A stretch of 64,000 nucleotides of DNA from Trichostrongylus colubriformis (taxonomy: Eukaryota > Nematoda > Chromadorea > Rhabditida > Trichostrongylidae), in NCBI GenBank assembly GCA_963978905.1, contig OZ022257.1, forward strand, positions 21,223,664 to 21,287,663, given 5' to 3'. This document shows, piece after piece, positions 11,301 through 21,200 of this stretch. Below the pieces are notes generated by a model that saw only the letters and a list, made by a program, of their open reading frames with translations, was not told the origin of the DNA and did not search any database. The stretch's first letter is position 1; every line of letters starts with the position of its first letter. The position numbers and the translations under genes were made by a program.

Positions 11301-14300
11301 CACTGGGACGACATCTCAAGGACGTTCTTCTGAGATAATAAAACGGATACAGGATCTCAATGCAAAGTGAGTGTAGACCTTTTTTCGAAGGTTTTGCGTC
11401 ATTTCGTTGATACAGTTATAACTCATATTTTCTGTTCAGTGTGGAGTTACTACGAGAACAGCTAAGATGCGCTCATTCCGATGTAGAAAAGAATAAGAAG
11501 GAGATGGAGGAACTTGAGAGTGAACGAAATGGTCTACTCAAAAAAGTCGATCAGCTGTGAGTCTAGATTCCTCCGAGGTTACTATAACACAATACTTCAT
11601 TCATCCTTTTTTGAGAGCTGCTCTGAGCGAAGATCTGAAGAGTTCACTACGAGGAGAGAAAGAAATGTGTTCATATTTGACTAGGTAATTTTGGTTACAT
11701 GAAAAGCTCTAGCATTTCCTCCACGTATCTTCTCTGTTTCTAGAACAAATGAAGAAATGAAAACTGAGCTTCTGAACTATCAGAAAGAACTGTTATCTTT
11801 ACGTGATGAAAAGAAAGTACTGGATGAGAAACTCGCGAAGGTACGTCACCGGTGCCTTTTATCTGATCCATGTTGCACAACTGGAACTGCTCTTTCTCTT
11901 ATGTGTGCATGCAGTTCACCCGACATTCAACGATACCATCTGTTTTCGTTCTCAAGGCTTCTTCAAAAACTGAACAACTGGAAATGCAATTACGAAATGT
12001 AAGCCGCGAGCCCACTGATGCTGGAGATGAAACCCAGATTATTCACTTACGCTCCAATCCATTTCAATGTGCCGTGGACGCGTACACTGAAGCAGAAAAA
12101 GAACGTCTTCGAAAGCGCAAAGCGGTATGTTTTCATCTTTGTTTTCGTCAAATCTGGGTCAGGAAACAGTTTACTCTCATTTCACCATATGGTGAACTAA
12201 CTTCAGCACCAGGCAAACATTTATCGTAACCCTAAAAGGAGTAAACTTCGGTGTCAGACGCGGCGTTTTCACAATCTCTTACCGGACTTGACGCCGACTA
12301 AAGCTAATGGAGCCCGCCGATTTGGGAATATTTCTGTGTGCCATATGACCGCTTAGGTCAATAGAAAGGAAAAATATGTAAATGAGCATCATGTGGAAGT
12401 CAAGTGTGTAATCATCCAGGGTGCCAGTATAGTTGGGGGAAGGGCACCCATCTGCGTGCTTATGCTGTTCTACAATCATCACCCTATCCAGTTGACTTCT
12501 ACACATAGGCGCTTTTCTTGAGCGGAGCATGGGGAAGGGTTTTCTCTCAAAAAAGGCTTAAGCTGAAACCCCAGTCAAGAATAAGGCAGGACGGTGAGCG
12601 CAATAGGATGCCTCCCCTTCCAGCTATATTAGCACCCCATCCAGTTGACTTCAGAGGATTCAGGTCGAGACCATGTCGATATTTCCTTCTTCCTATTAAC
12701 TTTTGGATTCTTTCACATTCTCTGTAAAGGAGTAGCCAGCCACTTACAGTCGCAATGAAAGAGGAAATTCAATTTCGATATGGCTGGTATATGAGGACAT
12801 GGACTTGTATACCAGCCTTGCCCATCTTCCGTACCCTTACCCAGTTCTTCTAAGCTCGTGGATGCATCACTGAAATGGTTGCAAAGATTTCCTACAATAA
12901 AGTATTAAATATCAAAATTTTTTGTTGAGCCGTGCCTTAACACGCTCTGCTTGTGAAGGTAGAAAAATGCATCCCAGCGGCGAATTATACATTTTATTGC
13001 GTTTTCTAATAAACCCTTAATTCTGATGACAGCTGTCCCACCAACATAAAGAAGAGAGCTACAGTCATGCTTGCGATTCCCAGTTCGGGATATATAAACA
13101 ATGTGAATTCGATGTCAGGTCCAGTGTGAGTGTGTGATACGCCACTGCTTAATCGAATTTTACGCCTTCTTGGGGTTACGGTAAAGGTTCATCTCACTGT
13201 CTTTAGCATCACAGCATGTCTTCATATATGATTGGGAATGATTTGAAATTCAGAATAAGATGTGATGTGTGAACTGTACCCATATTTCACCTTCGTCTTT
13301 TCTAGCGATTATAGATAGTTGTGAATTCAATTGTGTAAGTTGGGGATGAACATTCAATTGTATGATGTTTTGTGCGAATGTTTTTTCGTGTGGAGCAAAA
13401 GTGCAGCCATTTGTGTTATTTCTAACCAGTTTATGCACTGGACTGATTACTAAGAGCTTCCAGGAGACGACCCTCGATGGTGAAGAATCAAGCGAAGTGA
13501 AACGTGCAAGGGAGGAACACATAAGTGCACTTGAAGCTCAACTCAAGAAGAGCGAGCGCGAAAAGGAGCAGACCATTCGACTCCAAACTGATCTTGCAAA
13601 AAAATACAGGTTTTTCTTGCGTAGCACTTTTCCATTCCTTATAGTAGTACCTCAATGTCTTGTAAAGCATGAAAAGCGTTTGGCGGTCTTCTGTGAATTT
13701 TATCTGATGTAAATCGTGGTAACGCAAAAAACTGCGTCGCAGAGCGTGCAGTAATACCCTTTTGGTGTCGCCGTCTGTGTCTGCGTCTAGGCTAGAGTTT
13801 TCGTGCGAAATGAAGGTGTATCTGCCTAAGATAGACAAAAATTGAGCATCATTGCATCTCACGAGATCTATAAATCCTCAAACTGGACCCGCTCTACTGA
13901 ACTAACACACCCCAGTGACGATTGCTCGATTCACGCTGCATCCAGCGAAGGTTTCACTGAGAAACCGAAGATATCTGGTGTGAATTGAGACAAAACCCTT
14001 CCAAATATTCCTCCAAGCACAGTAAAATGGGACATGCATTTTTGTGAAGAACACAAGGAAAACACTACGTGAAAGATTCGCCAGGTTTCCAGTCGATCAT
14101 AAAATCTTTGCACTTAGTGACCGCATAACAATTACCTTATTTTCAGGGAAATTACCACAACTCTCACGGGTTACCAAATCAAACTGAAGGATGCCGATGA
14201 AGGAATTTGTTATGTAAATAGCGTTTATGATGAAACAGAGAAACAGTTTGTGTTCAAGGTGGGTAGAAATGTATGAATTGATTTTCTACTCTATTTTATG

Positions 14301-14598
14301 TGCGTATGCCATTTTTCAGTTCAATGTTGAAACGGGAACTGTTGACCTTCTCGATGTCGGTCAAGATGTCCTTTCACAAGGTCGTCTTTGGGAAGAGGAG
14401 ATGCAGAAGTAAGGAGGATTCTGACTTCACTACCTTGCTTTTGCATTATTTCACAGTAATTCTGTGATTTTAAGGTATATCGGAGAACGACACTCCATAC
14501 CCGGCTTCCTTGCTGCTGTTACTCTACAGCTTGAGGCACGTCGTAACATGGAAGACGTGGAACGTTCACCCACATTCAGTCTTCTGCACGAGAGCTAA
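8354..14598 (+). CDS. mdf-1: mitotic spindle assembly checkpoint protein MAD1 (MDF-1)
   Basis: MAD1 sits at unattached kinetochores and templates conversion of MAD2 to the closed form that inhibits APC/C. Exons: 8354-8431, 8503-8638, 8700-8806, 8865-8978, 9049-9186, 10353-10401, 10458-10532, 10638-10706, 10778-10837, 10889-11033, 11106-11199, 11251-11366, 11440-11556, 11616-11684, 11744-11840, 11957-12124, 13464-13609, 14147-14258, 14320-14408, 14475-14598. All phases fit and give 700 aa, the family's usual size. Residues about 60-510 are coiled coil; QIIHLRSNP (515-523) matches the MAD2-interaction motif; LTGYQIKL and ERHSIPGFLAAVTLQLEARR mark the RWD-like C-terminal domain. Start choice: ATG at 8354 shortly after a TTTCTGCAG acceptor; ATG at 8372 is possible. 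The intron after exon 8 uses a GC donor in this model, though a GT donor at 10674 would also keep frame. Introns hold a palindromic mariner (9366-10048) and an inverted copy of exon 7 (12706-12918). Confidence 0.93.
9366..10048. mobile_element. palindromic mariner-derived element in MAD1 intron 5
   Basis: The right end is ACAGACCTAA followed by TA; read inward it is TTAGGTCTGTGCAGAATAAA, a mariner-type terminal repeat. The left end (around 9366) is a decayed version that keeps CTGTGCAGAATAAATGGCC. The two arms, about 9366-9655 and 9735-10048, are inverted copies of the same 3' half of a mariner transposon, so the element is a head-to-head foldback with a spacer near 9656-9734. The right arm carries the transposase C terminus (separate entry); the left arm carries the same region antisense with more decay. 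Confidence 0.8.
9681..10048 (+). pseudogene. mariner transposase, C-terminal fragment (coding to stop at 9974)
   Basis: The open frame reads AQNNAKPHSSQVTRQKL, LPHPSYSSDLSLTNYHFF and FSLPDRWQGCVDSNGFYF. These match the mariner D34D region, where the family has HDNARPH, YSPDLxPSDYHLF and LPxRWxxCID. Both catalytic Asp positions visible here are Asn (QNNAKPH and LTNYHFF). The N-terminal DNA-binding half and the first catalytic Asp are absent, so it cannot be functional. It lies in a MAD1 intron in the sense direction. Confidence 0.85.
12410..12660. repeat. dispersed repeat in MAD1 intron 16, partly inverted
   Basis: The segment 12536-12655 (AAGGCTTAAGCTGAAACCCC ... ATATTAGCACCCCATC) resembles 16912-17010, 39546-39655 and, in part, 17332-17380 and 47700-47755. 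Each reads roughly as aggct(c)agg-ctgaaa... gcgccggacg-gcgagc...acta-cattagcacc. A related piece lies inverted just before it (12414-12480). The function and class are unknown. Confidence 0.5.
12706..12918 (-). repeat. inverted duplicate of MAD1 exon 7 and flanking introns
   Basis: The reverse complement of this stretch matches about 10434-10651: the end of intron 6, the 75-nt exon 7, intron 7 and the start of exon 8. Exon 7 landmarks such as GGGTACGGAAGATGGGCAAGG and GGATGCATC...GAGCTTAGAAGAACTGG are recognisable antisense at 12822-12862. Similarity is high by eye, with some short gaps. It lies in intron 16 of the same gene, 2.1 kb downstream of the source, so a MAD1 pre-mRNA could pair with itself here. 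Confidence 0.85.
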
Positions 14599-14678
14599 AA
14601 GAGTTCTTTTCAAAGTAGCTCGATCTATGTTTAAACATTCACTTATATTTATCATGTTGAATTAATGTGATCTCTGGA

Positions 14679-14684
14679 AATAAA
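14679..14684 (+). terminator. probable MAD1 polyadenylation signal
   Basis: AATAAA lies 81 bp after the MAD1 stop codon, in AT-rich sequence, where a nematode 3' end is expected. The next recognised gene starts 3.5 kb later. Confidence 0.6.
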
Positions 14685-15084
14685 ATGGTGTGCAAATTGT
14701 TGGATGTGTGAAAAGCAAAGCAAAATGCAATGCTAAGGAAGATATCCGCTGTTTGGAGTATGATGGCGTGAGGCTTTCCCCTGAGAACTGCTCATGAAAA
14801 ATTGGCAATAAATCCCTTAGTTTGAAGATCGGGTCTTTTCTGCGGCTCTATACCTCCCGTCAGTAGTCAACGCGTTTCCTCTGTGTTCTGTATTCCATTG
14901 ATTGGAAAGCCCAGGACACGAATTTACTATCGAATCAGCGAAAATGTGCATCATTATTGTATGTCTTAACGAATTCTCTGTTCTCCTAGTGGATGGATGA
15001 ATCTTCTGTCCCAATACGTCCTTGCTGCGCTCAAGTCCCTCGCTTCGTTCGTATGTGCATCAGTAGAAGTATGCGCCCTGCTAA

Positions 15085-15317
15085 GGCCGCGGTCATACTT
15101 TACGTGTCCGCGGCAGGGCGTGGCCGCGTATCTTGCGTCTCCACACTGCCTCGTTGCCTGCGTCATCTCTGCACCTCCCCCGTGCCACTCTCTCTCACAG
15201 GCAGCGAGAGAGAGTGGCACGGGGGAGGTGCAGAGATGACGCAGACAACGAGGCAGTGTGGAGACGCAAGATACGCGGCCACGCCCTGCCGCAGACACGT
15301 AAAGTATGACCGCGGCC
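15085..15317. mobile_element. GC-rich foldback miniature element, intact copy A
   Basis: A 233-bp near-perfect palindrome beginning GGCCGCGGTCATACTTTACG and ending with its complement, flanked by TAA on both sides (15082-15084 and 15318-15320). Each arm is about 110 bp, and the two arms differ by only a few bases. A 3-bp TWA-type target duplication suggests a PIF/Harbinger origin (inference). No coding capacity. ORFs on both strands across it are mirror images of one another and not genes. Confidence 0.85.
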
Positions 15318-15866
15318 TAATGGCACACACCCAGGCGCGCGGTGGGAATTGCTGCCTCGGCCGTTGGCTTACGATGAAATGTGGAAGTTAGAACGTGTCA
15401 CTTTACGCGGTGTTGCTTTGCAGGTGCATGACGTGCACACGTCCTGATGAAAACAACACCTCTTCATCGATCGATGCATGCTATCTTATCCACAAAAACA
15501 CGTTCACAATGACCAACAATCGACTCGCGTCTACTCCATTATGCGAATTCTCCTTAACTAATGTTGAGTGTGTGAGGGCAACACACGCCATTTCCTAAGC
15601 TTTCCACCCCTCGTTCATGCTGAGGGATTGCCTAGTGCGCACTCTCTCACACGACCTTTAGTAAACGGTGCGCAATCCACGAGTAGTGTACGTGAACCAC
15701 AGAAAATGTATTATGATTTACGCCACGTCTAGTACAAGATCGAGCTCTATCATCGATTTCGTGGATTTTCATCTGTACCTCTACTATGTGCTTTCGATCC
15801 TCTGTTGGAACATCGTGTCCGTTTCATTGATGGTTGTGCCTTGTTTTTAGTGCTAATGGAGTTAGA

Positions 15867-15881
15867 GGGGGGGGGGGGGGG
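15867..15881 (+). repeat. poly-G run
   Basis: Fifteen consecutive G residues directly before GTGGACAC. It is a simple-sequence tract, prone to length variation and assembly error. Confidence 0.9.
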
Positions 15882-16378
15882 TGGACACTTCACTTGCTGG
15901 AGTAGTATCATGACTGAACATAGATGATGTTTTCTTGAACCCGCATTTCGAGAGCTCTCAGTATCCTTTTATTTTTGTGTGTCCGTAACTTCTGTGTCTT
16001 TTCGACAGTGAAAGATTTTGGGTGCTTTTGGAGTTAGGGGGGCAGCGCACGAGTATAACGCTACGGCTAGAACGCAAAAAAGTCATAACGCAGCTGAATC
16101 GGGTTCGAATTTGCATAGAAATCTGATGATTCTGATGAAGCGATTTCGTGTTTTTCTATCCTGTGTTAGCCTATGCTTTAGGAACGGAGATTCCCTTTCC
16201 CTAGGCTTAGGCGATTACGCGTAAGTGGTTGTTTAGTAGAGTTGGAGCAAATTTTTCGTAATACACTAATGGAAGAATATTTCAATCATTTTCCCAGTTA
16301 GTTAGCTGTATCTAGGCATATAATGACCTTGAGAGCCCCTAAGCAGAAGTTGGGCACGACTTATGCTTTTATCGTGTG

Positions 16379-16402
16379 CCCCCCCCCCCTCCCCCCCCTC
16401 CC
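16379..16402 (+). repeat. C-rich simple tract
   Basis: Three runs of C separated by single T residues. It is simple sequence; the apparent proline-rich ORF starting here is a by-product. Confidence 0.85.
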
Positions 16403-16911
16403 GGGACTCCAGTAGCACCAGATACTGCTGTAGGGATGGCTTCTTTTCTTCCTGATCTCATCCGATTGTATTGTAGCTATTTGCCTGTTCTTGTAACAAG
16501 ACGGATCAGGAAGGCCGGAGAATTATTCCCACCGCAACCCCGTTCGAATAGGACGGAACGTGCCTTTTAGGAAAGTCGAGGTTTTTGAAGCAATCTTGTT
16601 GGTGATGAACTGTTTCCCCGCATTTGATGAATGAGTGCCGGCCAGGTTTAGCTGATGGTACTTTTCATCAGGCGAAGTAGGATTCCCACTTTAGAAAAAT
16701 TGAACTGCCGAAAGTACTTTTAAACATATCTGTAGGTGAACGGAACTTAGCATCTTCAACAGCTAGGTTTTAGTAGATGTATTTGTTATAAATCATGGTG
16801 GTAGTGTTGCTGAGAAGCTCACTTATGCGTCCCTCATTTGATGACATCCTACAGTCACCACTTTGTAAACTAGCGTATATTTCTACCTAAGTCTTATTGC
16901 TGGGGGGAAAG

Positions 16912-17010
16912 GGTTTCCCTTCAAATTAGGCCTAGGCGAAATCTCAGGCAAAATTGCGCCGGACGCCGAACGTAGTGAAGTTTCTCCCCAACTACACTAG
17001 CACCTAAATC
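16912..17010. repeat. dispersed repeat, copy (see 12410-12660)
   Basis: The order of landmarks (TAGGCCTAGGCGAAATCTCAGG, GCGCCGGACGCCGAACG, AACTACACTAGCACC) parallels 12536-12655 and 39546-39655. A truncated sister lies at 17332-17380 (AAACCTAGGCAGAGATAGCG). Confidence 0.5.
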
Positions 17011-18227
17011 AAATTCATATGGCGAGTCGTCATAGTGCTGAGGTGTGTATGCAAGTAGGAGGAAGTTTTCTAAGCGTTGTCTTCGCTTACCGAATTGCAT
17101 CCTACCCATCGATCTCACCCCGCTAGTGAAGACTCCGGTGCCAATCGAGGCGGGGAGGAGGGCTTAAAGTTGGCAAAGGCTTAGGTAAAAATCACACCTA
17201 AGTAATTGAATGTTTTTTGAATCAGGTGATTGTGGGGTGGTGTTTTGTGAAAACTACAGCGCCAGAGTGTTTGGTACCTCACAGTAACACCTGTATTTTT
17301 GCCTAAACTTTAGTGTACAAGATTACTCTCCCCTCCGGAAACCTAGGCAGAGATAGCGCCGAATGCTAAGCAGATTGGTGTACCCCTTCCTCAAATGTTT
17401 GGAGAACTTGGTGAAGAAAGATACAGCGTCAAATGGCGCCGGTACCCGAATAGCGTTTAAACGCGATCTGTGCCATTTTTCACATCTAAAGGGAGTCAAG
17501 CATGGATCCGTCTCCCCAGGTTTGAGGTTGTGTAGTTTATCGCCAGCCAATAGACCTCAAAATCCTCGGCTTTCCGAGAATCACAACTTTCACCATGTTC
17601 AGAGGATCGCGCCTGTGGGGAGACGATCGTTAGGCGCGGCCCCTAGCAGGTGATTTGCCAATTTGGAGCATGGGCAATAGCTGCCACCCTAACGCCTACA
17701 TCCGTCGAGCCTTAACGGACAACCTTATAGGGCCTCTCCGACTGACGAACTAAGCGTGTATTTTGACTAATTTTATCCTTTTTCTTCTTCTTTCATCTCA
17801 TTTTCATTTTGAAAAATGGGAAACACTGCTTGTTTACTCCGGGGAGGTTATATTACAATCAGTTTGAAGTTGTGATTCAAGCTTCATCTCTGTAATTTGC
17901 AGCGTTTTTTTTTTGAAAAGGTCCTTAATGTGATAATCATAATTACGAAAATCAGAGCGCTTGGTGATGCAGACAAGTAGCCCGACACAGTAGATGCGTC
18001 AGATGGTCTGTGTTAGGGCGGCAACTACCGCCCACGCGCCCCTTTGGTAAATTATCTGCGGGGCCGCGCCTAACGATATACACCCCGCTTGTGTCGAGAT
18101 CTTTAAAGGACACGTTGCGTCCTTCAAATAGAGTTACGGTGGTGGTTATACACAGTACTTCCAAATCCGTCTCGTGTTCTTGTATGAATGTTGTTGCAAT
18201 TCTTTGAATCATTTTCGTAGATTGCTT

Positions 18228-21200
18228 ATGGGTCATCGCAAAGACCGCAGAGATCACAAAGGTCATACCAACAGTCGCAGTGGTGTAGCTGGAGGCGTGA
18301 CGAATCAGCGCAATGCGTTAGCTGTGAAGGCAGAGACTGCTGTTGGAGACCAGCTTCTTCCAGGTGCAACTTTTTACTTCATTTGCTATTCAGAGCGAAT
18401 TCCAGTAAGTGTCAGTGGCAAGACTGTGCATCTTTCAGGGCGTCATCCGTGCAAATGTCAGGCTCGTATTCATGCTCTTGTAAGTAATTGCATGGGTTGT
18501 GGAAAGATCGTATGTGTACAAGAAGGTAGTGGACCATGCTTTTTCTGTGGCAGTCTTGTCTGTACCAAGGAGGAAAAGGAGGTAATCATGCTATAGTGAT
18601 ATATAGGACTTGGTTCACTGGTATTTGGTTCGTGTAGATTTGATCTATAGTGTGTACTTGGTTCACATGTTTCAGATACTGAATCGTGGGTCTCGAAAAA
18701 GTGCTGAACTGTATTCTCAATTGATGGGACTGAAGAGCGAGAAGAACGGCAATTCAAAAGAGCTCTCTCTGTCAGCTATAGGGGCAGAGTTCCAGAAAGC
18801 TACTCAATTTCGAAACACGCTTCTGGCTGCCGATGCTGACACGTAATAATTTACTTTTTATCAGATCTTTCCTACTGTGACCGTATCCATGATTCATGAT
18901 TAGAGTGAACGCTAATGCTTTCAATTGTTCGTAGAAAGCTGAAGAATCTAAATGAAAAAAGAAGGAATAATCAAACAACCCTACTCTCGAGGGTTTTACG
19001 TTATCTGTGTTCAAACTATCTGAAACGGCATTCTTTGAAAATACTTGTGAAGGTTGTTGGGTCCTTCGTGACGATGCATTAAAGGATCTGACCTTATGGA
19101 GTGAGTCGCTTATCACATACTGCGTAGTATTCCACTATATACGGATTTTCCATCTGTATGACGTTCACGGTGGAGCACCAGAGCACAGCCACGTATTGAG
19201 GAGAATGACCGCCCTAGTACGACCCCCTACCTCAACGGGGACGGACTCAAGTAGGACTCTGCCCCTTTCAACATCTACATAACCTCACAGCCTATGTAAC
19301 TACTACCGACTGTATATTATTGCTGAATGTTTTTATACTGTAATTTTTGTACTGATCAATCAAGTTCAATCATATTCTCACATAGCCGGGTCAGCTGATA
19401 GTACACTCCGTCTGTCATCTAGTCTGACACCATTGCTAAGCTCTGCAATTACAACCCCCTGTCGAGGTGTCTTCCACTCCTGATGTACTTAGTGAAACAC
19501 ACTTTCACTGTAATATTAACAATCATATACTCCCTTGAGAGGCCAGAATATTATCAAACGTAGCCCTTAAAATGTTCCACCACAAGCGTCATATCACTGA
19601 AATCGTTCCGGCAACTCTGTCGAGATTTGTCGTAGGCTTGCTTTTACGCCGATGGAGCAAGAGTAGTATATGTTGGCAGAATTTCAGTGGAAAAAATGGT
19701 TTATCGCTCTGAAGTTCTTCTTTGTAGTTTTTCCATATTCTTCAGTATAGTTTTCCCATATCATACATCATGCTCAACCATGATTACAGGGAGCGGCGCA
19801 CGAAAGTCAATGATTTGGAGAGCGATTACTCAAACATCGAAAACAGCCCCTACCTGACATCTGAGGTGTGTCATCACGAATTTAGGCCTTTTTACGCACA
19901 TTTTCTTCAAGGAACGTCGTGCTATAGTACAACGCCGTTTGGAGTTGCAAGAAATCAAGGAGAGACGGAAAAGGAACATCGTTATCAATCTCAATGTTAC
20001 GGATGTCACAGTTAGCGAAGGAGTAAGTTGTGTCTGAAATTTGAGTATGGAACATTTCCCCACATTCTGCACCGATAATGATCAGCATTCACTTACGCTG
20101 ATGAAATTAATTCAGACTCTCAATGCGGGATTGGATCGAACTTATGATCCTGTGATTGAGTCCATCCTTGAGAAGTCTGAGGAAAGACGTCGCGCCGCAG
20201 ATGCTGCTTTAAATTCTGCTGTGGACGCCCGTTGGATCCCGAAAGGATTCGTTCCTAAGGTTGGTATTGCCATTGTGTGTGCATTCTTCTTGAGAAATCT
20301 TTATAGTGGGCATGTTGTTATCTATTGGTATTGCCATTGTGTGTGCATTCTTCTTGAGAAATCTTTATAGTGGGCATGTTGTTATCTTCCTCCCTAGAAA
20401 GCGAGGTGTGAAGTTACGTGAATTTTTACGGATGCTCAGGTCACGTAACAGCAATCACAGGGTTTTAAATTCATGCGTTAGGGAGAATTTGGTACGGGGA
20501 CAGGAAGGGTAGTTTTAGCGATTGATAATGAATGATTTGCTGCACGCTTTGTAGCGAGGTAAGTGTTTGCCGTGATATTCGGTGTATTTGGTACGCTCCT
20601 TCCGAGACTAGAGAAAAATGACTCGCTAGTATAAGTAATTCTATATATGTTCTCCTACCTTTTTGTAAATTCTTAACCTCCTCTGGTTCCTTTGAATCAA
20701 TGGCTCTTCCAATTCTGTGATTTCTGTGGCTCTTTTCCGGATATATAACTGTCACTTAATTGCTGCTGTTTCTGTGGTCTCTTCAACCTGAGGCTTCTCC
20801 TTATTAGAATATTTAGTTTGGTTGACTCGTTGCCATTACCCAATTTTTTTTGCATATTCTGCGGTTTCTTATCAATAAGCTGTCGCAGCATTCTACTATG
20901 TATACGCAAATGTCATCAGTATATCACCTCGGCTAGCGCACAATGCTGTGCGCACCAAACGATGGAATAATGAAAAATAGGGGCTCGATCAACTGATGAC
21001 GCTTTGAAACGAGCCGTTTTCACACTCCATCGTGTGATGGGCGATTTTTAGTGGACCAGTCAAACCGCTGTTTCTTTATAGCATTTGGTCTGGTTGTGAA
21101 TTAGTCACAGAATTCTATATCTTAATCCTATAATCCTGTGAAGCGAGGTACTGAAATGAAACATGGATTACCAAGGCATTTTGCTCTTGTTTGGAAATGC

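Larger units (their letters stand above)
14685..18227. other. MAD1-TRIP4 intergenic region, no gene seen
   Basis: No ORF here shows family motifs. The region holds an intact foldback element (15085-15317), a G run (15867-15881), a C-rich run (16379-16402), and two or three copies of a dispersed repeat (16912-17010, 17332-17380). The last few hundred bases before TRIP4 are less repetitive and presumably include its promoter. The missing TRIP4 N-terminal exons could also lie here, but I could not find them. Confidence 0.5.

Noticed and set aside
13488..13862. 124-codon minus-strand ORF over MAD1 exon 17
   Set aside because: Antisense shadow of the MAD1 coiled-coil exon.
14966..15391. 110- and 132-codon ORFs on opposite strands
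   Set aside because: They are mirror translations of the palindromic foldback element at 15085-15317. The same applies at 44293-44682.
18772..19116. 114-codon minus-strand ORF across TRIP4 exon 3 and intron 3
   Set aside because: Overlaps a well-supported exon on the other strand and has no motif.
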